DNA of 64,000 nt from Dryas octopetala (taxonomy: Eukaryota; Streptophyta; Magnoliopsida; Rosales; Rosaceae), in the NCBI GenBank assembly GCA_963921425.1, contig OY992836.1, positions 9,641,304 through 9,705,303 of the forward strand. Reading direction: 5' to 3'. Within the stretch, counting starts at the first letter, position 1, and every line of letters starts with the position of its first letter. Shown in pieces: positions 35,330 through 47,441 of the stretch. Made by a program: the position numbers and the translations under genes. Below the pieces are notes generated by a model. That model saw only the letters and a program-made list of their open reading frames with translations. It was not told the origin of the DNA and ran no database searches.

Positions 35330-36192
35330 TAATCCTAAGTAAAACTATACATTGTATATCAAAATCTCATAAATCTCTTAAAACATACTCACACACTTTT
35401 TATTTATTTATTTATTAGATTTGGGGGATGACGATTGGAACTAATGACCTCTCCAATATTGTAGAGAGAAATAACACTAAACCATGAATCCTCTAAAACG
35501 TACTCTTTCTCTCTCACACACAAACACTCAAATAACTTCTAATAAAAAAAATCATTGTAACTGCACAATTTAATGTCGCTATTTTAAGGGGATTTTATCT
35601 TTAAATTTTTTTGAAAAATACATAGAAGATTTTTGAACGTATGAAAAGGTTGAACGATTTTTATCATAAAATTATAGTGCAAATTAGAAGAAAATAAATT
35701 AGAAAGTAGGCAGTATTTTAATGTAGGTTTATAGAGAAGAACTTACCTACAACTGAGGTATTGAAGTGGTATCCCTAACATGAGAGAAAGAAGGGTTGAA
35801 ACATTGAGTTGTGGTATCTTTGTTTCTCTCATGTTGAGATGCCATGTCACTATTTCTGTTGTAGATAAGTTATTCTCAGGTTTATATAAAGAGTTATTTA
35901 CACTTATACCATTTGAGGTTTATCGTCTTTTCACATACACCCCTTAGAATTTTAAAAATTACACATACACACCCTGAGGTTTTAAAATTGTTGCACATAA
36001 CCCCTTATAGAGAGACGAAAAATGATGAGAAAGTATGTAAAAATGCATACTATCATCGAATTGCCTAATAAGATTACTTAAAGTGTAATGTTCAATCTCA
36101 ATACAAATATTTTCTTATTTATTTATTTATTATTTTTTCTTGCACAAAATTATATGCAACAGTTTGAAAATTTTAATGAATATATGTGTAAT
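35330..36192. other. Intergenic, nothing recognised
   Basis: AT-rich DNA between two transposons. A pair of GAGAGAAAGAAGG / CTCTCATGTTGAGAT phrases forms a loose local inverted repeat near 35780-35850. Confidence 0.4.
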
Positions 36193-36201
36193 TTTTAAAA
36201 C

Positions 36202-36607
36202 GAGAAAAATTTTCAAACAGGACACCTACTTTGGGGTCAATCTTAATTTAATATACCACTTTGGGTTTGTCTTAGTGTAGGACACATATTTACAATTTGT
36301 ATTTTTGTGGGACAAACCGTCACCTCCGTCAAGAATTCCGTTAAAAATAGACATGTGCCACACACATGACCTATTTTCAAGGGACAAAATGGACAATTCA
36401 CCATAATATATTAAAATAATTAAAAATAAACAAGATTAAAACTAAAAATATATTAAAAAAGTTTAAAACTATAAACACAAAAAACACAGAAAAAAAAAAA
36501 AAGGATTGAAGAGGGAGATGCAGATCTCACCCCCCCCCCCCCCCCCCGTTTTCACTCAGCCCCAACCACCTCCAGCGGTGGCTTTACTGCCGGCGACGAC
36601 CCACCCT

Positions 36608-36651
<44 letters not shown>

Positions 36652-37779
36652 CATCTCTCCCTCTATTTCTCTCTTCCTCTCTCTTTAATTCTCTCTCTTT
36701 ATCCCTCTGTCTCTCTCTCTCTATCCCTCTGCTACTCGATGCGCAACTGCGCATCCTTCACACCTTCACCCTTACTGCAAGTCTAAAGAAAGAAAAGAGC
36801 AAAGTCCACTTGCTATTCTCTTTATCTAATCCTCTCTCTATCATTCCTATCCATGTTTGCTCAAAGATGTAGACTCAAAGTCTCAAAATTTTTTTTTAAT
36901 TTGTGAATATTTTTTACTTACCTAGAGAGCGTCAAATGTCAATGCCTGAAGACTTCAATGTTTTTCTTTTGGCTAGAATATGGCATTTCCGTATCAGACA
37001 AGGGGTGCTGAGTATGATTAAGAGGAATCAATCTTGATAGTTTCTGTAGATTTCAAAGAGATAAAGATTGCTCCATTTGGGATGCGTGGAAAGCAAATTG
37101 AGGTTCAGATCTAATTATAATTCTTGGAAATTTCATAAATAAATTTATATACATTGAAATTTCATCAATCTCTTAGAAAACCTTGAGAGAGACAGAGAAA
37201 TAGAGAGAGAAAAAGAGACAGAGAGAGGAAGAGAGGAAGAGAGAAATACAGGGAGAGATGAAGAGAGAAAGAGAGAGAGGGGGGAGGGTGGGTCGTCGCC
37301 GGTGGGTAAGGCCACCGCTAGAGGTGGTTGGGGCGATGTGCAGAGAAATAGAGAGAGAAAAAGGAGGGTGCGATCTGCAGAGAAAAAGAGACAAAGAGAG
37401 GAATAGAGAAATGGAGGGAGAGAGAGAGAGTGAGATAGAGAGGGGGGATGGTGGGGTCACTGCCGGCAAGTATGGCCACCGGAGGTGAGTTGGGGCTGGG
37501 TGGAGAAGGGGTGCGCTGCCATCTTGTTCTTCTTTCTTTTTTGTTTTAGTTTTATTTTTAATTATTTTAATATATTATGGTGAATTGTCCATTTTGTCCC
37601 TTGAAAATAGGTCATGTACGTGGCACATGTCTATTTTTAACGGAATTCTTGACGGAGGTGACGGTTTGTCCCACAAAAATATAAATTGTAAATATGTGTC
37701 CTACACTAAGACAAATCCAAAGTGGTGTCCTAAACTAAGATTGACCCCAAAGTAGGTGTCCTGTTTGAAAATTTTTCCC
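36202..37779. mobile_element. Foldback MULE (1.58 kb) upstream of RIBA
   Basis: A perfect 9-bp target duplication, TTTTAAAAC, lies at 36193-36201 and 37780-37788. The tips are GAGAAAAATTTTCAAACAGG and, from the right, GGGAAAAATTTTCAAACAGG. The inverted arms are alike for over 200 bp. The inner part continues the symmetry: a block with CCCCAACCACCTCCAGCGG at about 36560 is answered by inverted copies at about 37283-37345 and 37446-37515, and a CT tract on the left faces GA tracts on the right. The left arm also has an 18-base C run (36530-36547). It encodes no credible protein. Confidence 0.88.
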
Positions 37780-38054
37780 TTTTAAAACTCAAAAATGTAA
37801 GTGAAAAGACAACGTGGGGATGAAATTATAAATGATAAAGTACGGTGACCTGGAATCATAATACGAAGCGTTAAATGATTGGTTCTCCGCCATATGGTTG
37901 GCGGTGGATTTAGTGTTGTCTTCTGTCCCCTCCTCCTGTTTTTTTCTTTCGCGGGCTTTCTCCGTTCCGTTTGGTGAAAGAAGCACACGCGCGCACTCGC
38001 GCACAGACAAACACAGCTGAGCTCAAAAGCAGCTTCACCTCCAGGCTTTGAGGA

Positions 38055-41000
38055 ATGGCTTCGACCAATCTCTGTTGCTCTCCAATGGCTCTCTCCTATT
38101 CTCAGTAATTCTCCTTTATCACTCTCACCTCTCTCTCTCTCTCTCTGTGTCTCTTTCGTGACCTTTCTTTTCGCGTTTTAGAATTCTCAGTCGTAATTTG
38201 ATTTCATTGTTCTTTACTCGCTCTTCTCTGTTTGGTTGCCGAGAAAACGTAGGAAAATAAGGATCACATTAGAAATTCAAGTCCTAAAATTTATAAAGAC
38301 TGTTGAGGTTTTTCTTTTTTGATCTTTCTGAGACACTATAAATGTGGCAATGTGGTGGCATTATATATAAATTTGCGCGTTCGGTGTTCAAGAAGGGAGA
38401 GAGATAAATTGAGCATCACAGTGATACAGATAGTTAATGGATATGTGTAAATTTATAGTGTAGTCAAGAAATGGTTTGAAACCTAGGGTTTTGTAACTCT
38501 AAAGTTTTGGGGTAAACAATTTTGGATTAACAACTATGGGTCTATGGCCTAATTATTGAAGTTATATTTGTTTTTTAAGATTAACAGCTAAATGCGGTTT
38601 AAGGTTTCACCACAGGGTAGTGGTATTTCCACAATTTCAAAATCTCTTCTGATTATAAATGAGAAAATAAAAAATAAGAAACCCTCCTCCAGTTGATATG
38701 CTCCTTCCCACAATTGTAGTCCTTTCACGTAGTGCACACGGCTAAAGGTTAATTTAATTCTAATCTTCAGAGGGCACAATGGTCTATATCGCGGGACTTC
38801 GTTTGCAGCAAATGGGTGCATATCTGATTTTGTCACACCAAGTTTGACTTGGAAATCGTGCTTTAGTATCAAGGGTGATATTCGGGTAAGAGCTATGTTG
38901 ATATCTGGAGAAGATGATCTCCTGTCTTACCCTAATGGAAATAAAGCTGCAGAAGAGGCCATTTTTGTCAACAAACAGGCTGGGAAACCAACTGGGATTG
39001 AAATACAACCTGAAGCATTTGGTTTTGGAACACTTGCATCTGAAATTATGACCAGTGGTTTCTCTTCTGAGAATAATGAATGTGATCTTGATTGTCCTGT
39101 AGAAGGATTTTCTTCCATTCCAGAGGCCATTGAAGATATTTGTCAAGGCAAGGTTGGTCATTTTCTCAGATAATCATTTTAGGTTTTAATGGAACTATTT
39201 TCTCTTTCTTCTTGTGTGTGTGTGTGATTTTTTTTTTGGAGGGAGATAAGATAACAGATGATTGATTCAAGAAAATTTTGCAGATGGTAATTGTTGTAGA
39301 TGATGAAGATAGAGAAAATGAGGGAGATCTTATAATGGCAGCATCCTTGGCAACACCAGTAGCTATGGCCTTTATTGTCAAGCATGGAACTGGGATTGTT
39401 TGTGTGAGCATGAAAGGAGAAGACTTAGAGAGGTTGCAACTTCCACTAATGGTGACACAGAAGGAGAATGAAGAAAAACTCCGCACAGCATTCACTGTCT
39501 CAGTGGTATGTAGTTAAACTTTCTCAAATAAAATGAAGGCATGTGTGCACATTGAGATGTGCTACTAGGTGGGGAGACCTGATCATGATCACAGGCCTTC
39601 TTGGTCAATGTCATTTACATTTTTGGTTGAGTCATGCTTTGTGACTATGTCCAAGTTGCTTGGATCTCTCTAAAGGCTAGGGGAAGTGTGAAGAGGATAT
39701 TGTAGATGTAAGGCCATATTTGATGCAAGTTTTTTGATTCGATATATTTGAGGGAAAGTGGAGCTGAACAGAGTTGCTATTTGCCAGCCTTATCTTTTGT
39801 CTTGGGGATTGATAGCGAAGATAAACATTTGAATGTAATTTGTTCTAGAAAGTTTAATCTATTACTTTATAGAACTGACCTGCTTTATGACTTATAATAA
39901 CTCTTACATGGGTGACCTCAATTGAATTGAACTCCATAGGATGCAAAACATGGTACAAAAACTGGTGTTTCAGCTCGCGATAGAGCTGTGACAGTCTTGG
40001 CTCTTGCATCAAGGGATTCAAAACCTGAAGATTTCAACCGCCCAGGTCATATATTTCCCTTAAAGTACAGGGAGGGAGGTGTTCTAAAAAGAGCTGGGCA
40101 CACGGAAGCTTCAGTTGATCTTGCCATGCTGGCTGGGCTAGATCCGGTAGCAGTTTTATGTGAAATTGTGGATGATGACGGTTCTATGGCTAGATTACCG
40201 AAGCTTCGTCAATTTGCACAGGCAGAAAACTTGAAAATTATTTCCATTGCTGATTTGATAAGGTACTGTGCTGATTGTGTCTTTTCATTAAGAGTCTAAC
40301 CTGTGCTAGCTATAGTTACCAAATAAATCCTTACTTCTTGGAAAGCTTGAAGATATCTACACAAAACTGTTTCATTAGATGACAAATATCATTGCATATT
40401 TCTGAAACACTAATTGTTTATCTGCAATCTCCTCGTTAGCATGTGCCAGTGAGTGCGAAATATTTATCTGACTTCTGAAAATATACTTTAAAATAATTAT
40501 AACTTCTATTGCTTTAACTCAGTTAAGGATGTTCCACAGCTGTCAAGGAAACCTGCCACATTTTAAAAAAAAAAAAAAATTAAAGTGAATAACCTAACTT
40601 ATGAAGTACTGATAATCGTTATGGTAGATTGTTTGCATATTTTTCTTGGACAAGTAATTATCAACTGTTCCATTTTTGCCCTTTCTTCTGGTAAAGGGAA
40701 GAAATTCTAATTCTGATATTATTCATCGATTATAATCTTTAGATATAGGAGGAAAAGGGATAAGTTGGTGGAGCGGTCTGCAGCTGCACGGATACCCACA
40801 ATGTGGGGGCCATTTGAAGCCTACTGTTATAGGTCATTCCTTGATGGGATTGAGCATATTGCTATGGTCAAAGTAAGCAAACCTCCGAAGTAGAGTATCC
40901 TCTTAAAACTGTCTGACATTTATTTTATTAGGACACTTAAGGTACTTCATTATTATAAGGACTACATTTATTAAAAGGCCTTATTGTAATAGGGTTTTAG

Positions 41001-42369
41001 ACTTGGTATATTGCATTGATAATCAAGAACTAGGTTACCCCCTACTTACCTCTCTTTCTCCTTTTCTCCTTTTCTCCTTCTCTTCAGCCTCTATTCTATC
41101 TTTTTCTCTCTCCTTCCTACTATATCAATTTCTCTCCCTGTTCTTCATAAAATGATATCACAACAATCTTTGTCCTACATCAATCTTTCCATAGTTAGAT
41201 CAATGAAGAATGAGGGTTGGCTTACAAATACATACAAAATTTTGTGTTTGATCAACGCTTATTCCTGCACGTAACTATTTGCATGGTTTTAATATGAACA
41301 GGGTGAAATTGCAGATGGGCAAGACATACTTGTGAGGGTACATTCTGAGTGTCTCACTGGTGACATATTTGGCTCAGCCAGATGTGACTGTGGAAACCAG
41401 CTGGCACTTGCAATGAAGCAAATTGAAGCAGCTGGTAGGGGTGTTTTGGTGTATCTTCGTGGACATGAAGGCAAAGGAATTGGTTTGGGCCACAAGCTCC
41501 AAGCTTATAACCTGCAGGCTGATGTGTGTGATGCTGTTGAAGCCAATGAGGAGCTGGGATTACCTGTTGATTCTCGCGAGTATGGCATCGGTGCCCAGGT
41601 ACTGCTTTCTTAACTTTTAATCATATCTCATTCATGTTGTCAATTTTCTCATGCAACTATCTGTTTTTGATCTTGTATTGTCATACAGCTAATAGTGTTG
41701 TACCCATGAGCCTCTCTATCATTAGAAAATTGTCCCTTTCCTGGCTGACCAGATTGGAGAATTAGCACGATTTAGTCTATTATATTCCATCAGATGTTAA
41801 ACTACAAAATGATAAGGATTGATTTATAGAGAATGGATTTAAGGTCTGTCATAGTATTGAGTTAAGAAACTTAACTCTATAATTAGTTCATTACTTATAA
41901 ATCACATTTGAGTTCCTTTGGCTCACTGATGTTTGAAAATTTGGGGGTTGTGCATCAATTTATAAGTTAAATTAATTTCTTTTCTAATTATATTTGATAT
42001 TTCTTTCAGTCTTGTTTTTTTATGTTTGTAAGAGAACTTGCACTAATGCTGTAAGGCACACTACATCTTCATTTTCTTTGACTTGTTCCTTGAAACAATC
42101 ACGCCTGCCACCGGTCCCCTATTTACCGAAGCACCTCCTCCTTGGTCCTGCCTTTTCACAACAGGAGGTGGATTGTCTTGATACCTGAATACATGATTAA
42201 ATTTTTGCAGATACTACGAGATCTAGGTGTTCGTACAATGAGGCTGATGACAAACAATCCGGCGAAGTATGTTGGGCTCAAAGGTTATGGCTTGGCCATT
42301 GCTGGCAGGGTCCCATTATTGACACCAATAACTAGGGAGAATCAGAGATATTTGGAGACTAAAGACTAA
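38055..42369 (+). CDS. RIBA1: Bifunctional riboflavin biosynthesis protein RIBA (DHBP synthase / GTP cyclohydrolase II)
   Basis: A plastid enzyme that starts riboflavin synthesis: the N-terminal domain makes 3,4-dihydroxy-2-butanone 4-phosphate from ribulose 5-phosphate, and the C-terminal domain opens GTP (family knowledge). Seven exons (38055-38104, 38771-39152, 39284-39505, 39940-40262, 40743-40872, 41302-41598, 42211-42369) join to 520 residues. The serine-rich N-terminus fits a transit peptide. DHBP synthase motifs [10 protein letters not shown] (150-159) and [14 protein letters not shown] are intact. The cyclohydrolase zinc cysteines are Cys386, Cys397 and Cys399, and the catalytic-type Asp459 and Arg461 are present. 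Oddities: the usual GRDTVEAN is replaced by DVCDAVEAN, and a duplicated GACTAAA creates an early stop just after RYLETK, removing a tail of about 37 residues. The core domains end before the cut, so the enzyme may still work. RIBA1 is chosen over RIBA2/3 because both domains keep their key residues. Confidence 0.93.
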
Positions 42370-42370
42370 A

Positions 42371-42484
42371 GGTACAAAAATGGGGCATATCTATGGTTCC
42401 AATTTTAATGGTCATGTAAAAGACATCGTTGGTGAAAGTAGTTCAAACCTTGGCAACCCATCTGATGGTGTATCCGAGACATGA
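42371..42484 (+). other. Former RIBA C-terminal tail, now out of frame
   Basis: Directly after the duplicated GACTAAA, another frame reads GTKMGHIYGSNFNGH and onward to a TGA at 42482-42484. It matches the tail that follows ETK in other plant RIBA1 proteins. It is now 3' untranslated sequence unless an allele lacks the duplication. Confidence 0.8.
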
Positions 42485-42844
42485 AGTGATTCAGGTTTTG
42501 TTCAAATATATGACATGGCTTGAATATTTATGACACTTCAAATGTAGTTGGCGCTCTGTAAATTTATAGTCATTACAGGAAGAGATGTCGTCTGTTTGCC
42601 GTGCCGGATGATAAAAGGCAGGATTGGATTAAATTATCATTGGATGAGGATAGGGAAATCCTATTGGAATTTTATATCCACCATATGAAATATTAGATCG
42701 ATCAGAGAGATTATTATATCCATGGCTATCACAATTGAGTTACATTATTTCCCAAAATTTATATCCAACCAAGATAAAGTTAATATCTAAAATCTCATTC
42801 GATATACGGCTTTCCATTTAATGCGTATGTGTTTTAAAAAAAAG
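42485..42844. other. RIBA 3' flank
   Basis: Likely RIBA 3' UTR followed by intergenic DNA. No clear polyadenylation signal can be singled out. Confidence 0.5.
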
Positions 42845-43878
42845 GGCTTAATAGCCATTTTGTCCCATCAACTATGATCCATGTGTTAAATTGCTCCTCC
42901 CCCTCTAAATACAAAATCTAGCCAATTTACCCATCAATTTTTTTAAAATAGGCCAATGTACCAATTTCATAGGATCATCCAAATTTCGTCTAAGAAATTT
43001 TGAGTGCCTTTGGAGTGAGGGCAAAATGGGCAATTTGCAACCAAAGCCTAATATAGGTCTTGTTGGTCTATCCCAATTCACTCTAATTCCACCAAATTTT
43101 GTTCTTTTTCATGCTCTAGATTTTAAGAAATTGGACAAGTTTTGATAATGTCAAACCACGTTAGTCCCATGTAAAGCTTTGGGCATGAATTGTTCATTTT
43201 GCCCTCACGCAGTCTAAAAGACGGAAATTTGGATGAAATCTTAAGAAATTAGATTACATTGGCTTATTTAAAAAAGTTTGATAGGTAAATTGGATACATT
43301 TTTTTAGGCTTTTTTACTCAAATACCACCTGAAGTATAAAGGGTGTGCTCAAATACCACCCAAACTTTTTTTCTTGCCAATTTACCACCTGAACTTTCAC
43401 ATATTGGCCAATTTACCACCTACCGTCATTTTAGTTAAATTTTCTGTTTATTTCAAGGGTATTTTCGTCATTTATATAAAAAAAGCATTTTAAATATTAA
43501 AAAAAAAATCTGATTAAACCCCTTAAAAAAAAAAGGGTATTTCCATTTTCTATTTTTTTAGTTTTTAATTTTTTTTCTAATTATATTTTAAAAAAAGTTT
43601 TAAAAATAATAATATTTTTTTATTGTATTCAAGGGCAAAATGGGAAGTTTGGGAAATTTTTTGATGATTTAACAGAAAAATGGATGTTAGGTGGCAAATT
43701 AGCACATATTAATAATTTCAGGTGGTAAATTGACAAGAAAAAAAGTTTGGGTGGTATTTGAGCACACCCCCTGTAGTTCAGGTGCTATTTGGGTAAAAAA
43801 GCCCATTTTTTTATTGGGGGAGCAATTTGATACACGGGTCAATGAGTCATAGTTGATGGGGGAAGGTGACTATTAAGC
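42845..43878. mobile_element. Hairpin-type TIR element, host of a nested MITE
   Basis: The left end, GGCTTAATAGCCATTTTGTC then CCATCAACTATGA, is mirrored at the right by GCTTAATAGTCACCTTCC then CCATCAACTATGA. The inverted arms go on inward: GAGGGCAAAATGGGCAATTT at about 43017 against ATTTTGCCCTC at about 43197, and CCAAATTTCGTC against GACGGAAATTTGG. The right arm is split by the 498-bp element below. The ends abut A-rich DNA, so the target duplication is unclear. Confidence 0.7.
43307..43804. mobile_element. Nested MITE with perfect 9-bp target duplication
   Basis: The tips are GGCTTTTTTACTCAAATACC and, from the right, GGGCTTTTTTACCCAAATAG. Long inverted arms share GTGTGCTCAAATACCACCCA. The flanks are ATTTTTTTA at 43298-43306 and 43805-43813. 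The 9-bp duplication suggests a Mutator-type MITE, although the flank is low-complexity. It sits inside the right arm of the surrounding element, so it is the younger insertion. Confidence 0.78.
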
Positions 43879-43879
43879 T

Positions 43880-44159
43880 TAAAAAGATGTGTAGAGTAAG
43901 ACCCATATGGAGATCGAGAGAGGATGCAAACGGAGAGAACATAAAGTTGGTATCACATTTTTATTTCATAGGACACTTATTACTTATACAAGTGAATCTT
44001 AATAGAGATGTGGTACTAATGAGTTGTTACAACTATGAACTATAGAATGATGCCAAAGTATGGAAAATTATGCCAATTCTGATGCTGGTACGGCCGGAGA
44101 ATTAATGTTTTAATGTGTCATTTAAGAGACTCACAGGGGTTTGAAAAAGGATAAAGGAT
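43880..44159. other. Intergenic, nothing recognised
   Basis: Short unannotated spacer between transposons. Confidence 0.4.
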
Positions 44160-44162
44160 ATA

Positions 44163-44853
44163 GGCCCCGTTTGGGATTGCGGTGGAGGACCCAAAAAGCT
44201 GATGTGAATGACAATTCTCAATCACCTACAGCAGTTTTGGTGTTTGGTAAAAAAATAAAAAATTGTTTTTCCCCACAATTCTCAACTCCCCACAACAAAA
44301 ACAGAAAGCAGGTTTCTAGGTTCTTTTGAAAGCTGCAGTGACTCACAGCAACAATGAATATTTTATTTTACCCATAATACCTTCATTGATTTCTATAATT
44401 TTTATTTGTTTATTTTAAATTAAAAAATATGTTCATTGTTAGTTATATTTTATATCGTGATAATTAATTATGATATTTTATTTATACGATTAAAATTATA
44501 ATATACCTAAAAAAATAATAGGCATACTTATTTAATAATGTTGTTCTTAGAAAATTAATGCTAATAAAAATTTGTAGTCAAAAATTTCAAAAACAAGTAA
44601 AAAAACATTTTATTTTTACCAAACAAATAAGTGAAATGCACTTTCAGCATCATGTCCATTTTAGTAATTATACACAGTCACAACATTTTTATATTAACAT
44701 TTACCAAACACTTTGATACTGTTTTTTGCATTCACAGCACTTTTGAAAACATAGTTTACCAAACATTCAATTGTTTTACTTTACAGCTGACTTTATTTGA
44801 CATTTGCTTTACTTCACAACTGTTTTTTTCTCACAGTAATACCAAACTGGCCC
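44163..44853. mobile_element. PIF/Harbinger-like MITE, copy 2
   Basis: Starts GGCCCCGTTTGGGATTGCGG and ends CCAAACTGGCCC. It is closely similar to copy 1 over most of its length, with extra sequence near 44270-44350 that copy 1 lacks. The flanking triplet is ATA on both sides (44160-44162, 44854-44856), not the TAA seen at the other copies. Confidence 0.75.
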
Positions 44854-44856
44854 ATA

Positions 44857-45440
44857 GTCCCCAACTTTATGTGGAATTTTATGTTTCTGGCGCAAAACAG
44901 AGTTAGACCTCCATCGGTCCATCTTTTTCTTTTGGGGACCAAAGACTTCCTAAAACTGTTAACAAAATAAGGGGCGGGATAATAAGAAAATTAAGATTAA
45001 ATACTTAATTCTAATAATCTTTTAGAAAAGCAGTAAGACCCAATAGTTTTTTAGATGAGTTACTAACTTTCATAAAACCTTTTAGATTAGGTACCAAAAC
45101 TACTTTTCAACATGACATGTTTCTTTTGGGCTTCTTTTGTTTTCCTTTTTTGTCCTTGGCCCATATATGGCTTCATTTCAGCTACTAATCATATTTGAGC
45201 GTGTAAATTAACAAACGAATCCCTAAACCCAAATGACGCAAACAAAACAATCCTCTTGACGATTTGCTTCAATTTCTTGGCAATCTGCATCAATTTCGTC
45301 TAGTTTCTCAACAATTCTTTCAATTTTTGGTAATATGCTTATGTTTCTTTGAATTTCTTAGCCAATTATGATTTTTTTTTTTTCCCAATTCCTACAAATT
45401 TTCTCGTTATCCCAACAACACTCCAAGACAAATCTGTATT

Positions 45441-45488
<48 letters not shown>

Positions 45489-45889
45489 AAGGTTTTGGTG
45501 TTGGTGTGGAGGAGATCGTCAGATTGGGGAATTGGTGTTGGCTTGGTAATCTTGATCTTGAGTTTGATCTAAATTTTTTGTTCATATACTGCGATTTGAA
45601 TTTGTTTTGATTTATGTTACTTATGAATTTCTTTTATTAATTTTCTTAGGGTTTGATCTTTGGATTTTTGTTCTCTTTGAGTAATTTGTGTGTTTCTATT
45701 TCAAGTTTTGTATATTGTTTAATTTTGGAGTTTAGGTGTGGCTATGTTTTTGCTTTTTAATTCTTGTTTTGTATTTGATTTGATTTTTATTTCTCTTTAT
45801 GTTTGTGACTGTTTCATTATTGTGGTTTCTGCATTAGAGTTTTAAATTTTTTGTGGAGCTTAGTCACAGCTTCTATTCATGATTTTAGG
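44857..45889. other. Intergenic with a (CT)n microsatellite
   Basis: Contains (CT)n at about 45445-45483. T-rich DNA follows. Its leader-like look (CT tract, then TTTGATTT-rich sequence) could suit a promoter and first intron, but no coding exon was found. Confidence 0.4.
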
Positions 45890-47430
45890 CATTACTAGAA
45901 GTGTGACTTTAGCAACTACTTAATTACCTAATGTTAATGTTAGGTGATGATCATTATTCAAAGGGCCTAAAGGTGATCATCACTGAATTTCTTTAATTGG
46001 TATAATTTAATTTGGTTATGATTTTGTTTCCCTTGATACAATTTTCAGGAGATTTGTATGATCCTATACAATTGTACATATTGCAGAGATGTTTGTAAGC
46101 TTGTGAATTAGGAATTGGTCTTTGTTTGTAAGTAACTACACAAATGGAATTAACTACACAACTCTTAGTTTGGGATATAGCTTATAAGATGCATTTCATG
46201 TTATTTCTGTTTGATAGTCACAGGTTAAATCTCTTTCTTAAAGTGTATATATTTAATGTATTTGTTAATGCAAATCCCCTGTTTATGTTAGTTTTTATGC
46301 TAAGCATCAAGGTGTTTTATGTTAAATTTATTTTTCTGAATCTCAGTCACAACTTCAAATTTTGTTAATTGGTTGTTATATGAGTTTTGGGGGTGGTTTA
46401 TGTGCACTTTCTATAGTTTTCATGTTGGAGTTTAGGACATTAGGGTCTATCTTTTGAGAACCTAAACTTATCTCTTTCAATATCAGTCACACTTTAGATT
46501 TAGTTATGACTGTAGAACTGTCACAATTTCAGATGCAGTTGTGACTACTAAACAGTCACAAATAAATTGTGACAGTTAATTTTTTATTATTTTTAGGTGT
46601 TCTGTATTAATCCGTTTGATTTATATTTTTTCTATTTGAATCCTTTGTGTGTGAATTGGAAGCCAAATGCATGACTCTTTATGAACATGTAATTGCAAAT
46701 TTCTTAAAAAAACTTTCTCTCTTATTATATTAGTCCTTCTAATGATTTTGTTTTTGTTTAATTTAGGGATATAGGGTTGGGTTATGATGTTGGTTAATAG
46801 TACCAAGCACTCGGCAATGACTTTTTTATAACAACTGAGCACTTCTTCCAGTGCTCGGCTCTAGTTCCTCCGTCTATTTGAAGGGTACATCAAAAAACAA
46901 TTAGACTGAAGTTGTCTTTAAGAATGGGCTGCCTTTCTACCTTAAAGTCAGTCACAACTAAATCTAAAGTTGTGACGAAACAGTCACAACTTAGATTTAA
47001 GATGATATCTTCTAAATGGAAGCAAAGATAGAGATGAATTTCAAATTATTTCTGTTTAACAGTCACATGTTTAATTTCCTCCTTAAGAGGGTATATGTTT
47101 AATGCAAATTTTCTTTTTATGTTAGCTTTTATGTTAATTAAACATGTAAGTGTTTTATGTTAAACTTATTTTTTTTATGAATATCATTCACAACTTCAAA
47201 TTTTGTTAATTGGTTATTATATGAATTTTGGGGGTGCTTTAGATGCATTGTCTTTAGTTTTCATGTTAGAGTTTAGGGATTTTTTAGTTATGAATATCAT
47301 TCGATCACAACTAAATCAGTCACACTTTAGATTTAGTTGTGAGATAGTCACATCTTAAATTAGTCACAATTAAATCTAAAGACAATCATAACTTAATTGT
47401 GATAGTTATAACTTTAGATTAGTTGTGACT
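45890..47430. mobile_element. Possible second CACTA-type remnant with GTCACAACT subterminal repeats
   Basis: The left edge reads CATTACTAGAAGTGTGACTT, one base off the common plant CACTA start CACTACTAGAA. From about 46490 to 47430 short motifs of the type AGTCACAACT...AGTTGTGAC recur many times in both orientations, as subterminal repeats of CACTA elements do. No right tip was found before the MITE at 47442. About 250 bp (46188-46440) is repeated directly at 47032-47280. Confidence 0.4.
46188..47280. repeat. Direct repeat pair, about 250 bp, spacing 844 bp
   Basis: 46188-46440 and 47032-47280 share long stretches, including AACTTCAAATTTTGTTAATT, GGGGGTG and TAGTTTTCATGTT. They are diverged with indels, indicating an old internal duplication. 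Confidence 0.8.
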
Positions 47431-47441
47431 AATTGGATTAA

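Noticed and set aside
37173..37488. Open frames on both strands of the foldback element
   Set aside because: They reflect GA/CT repeats and inverted symmetry, not coding constraint.
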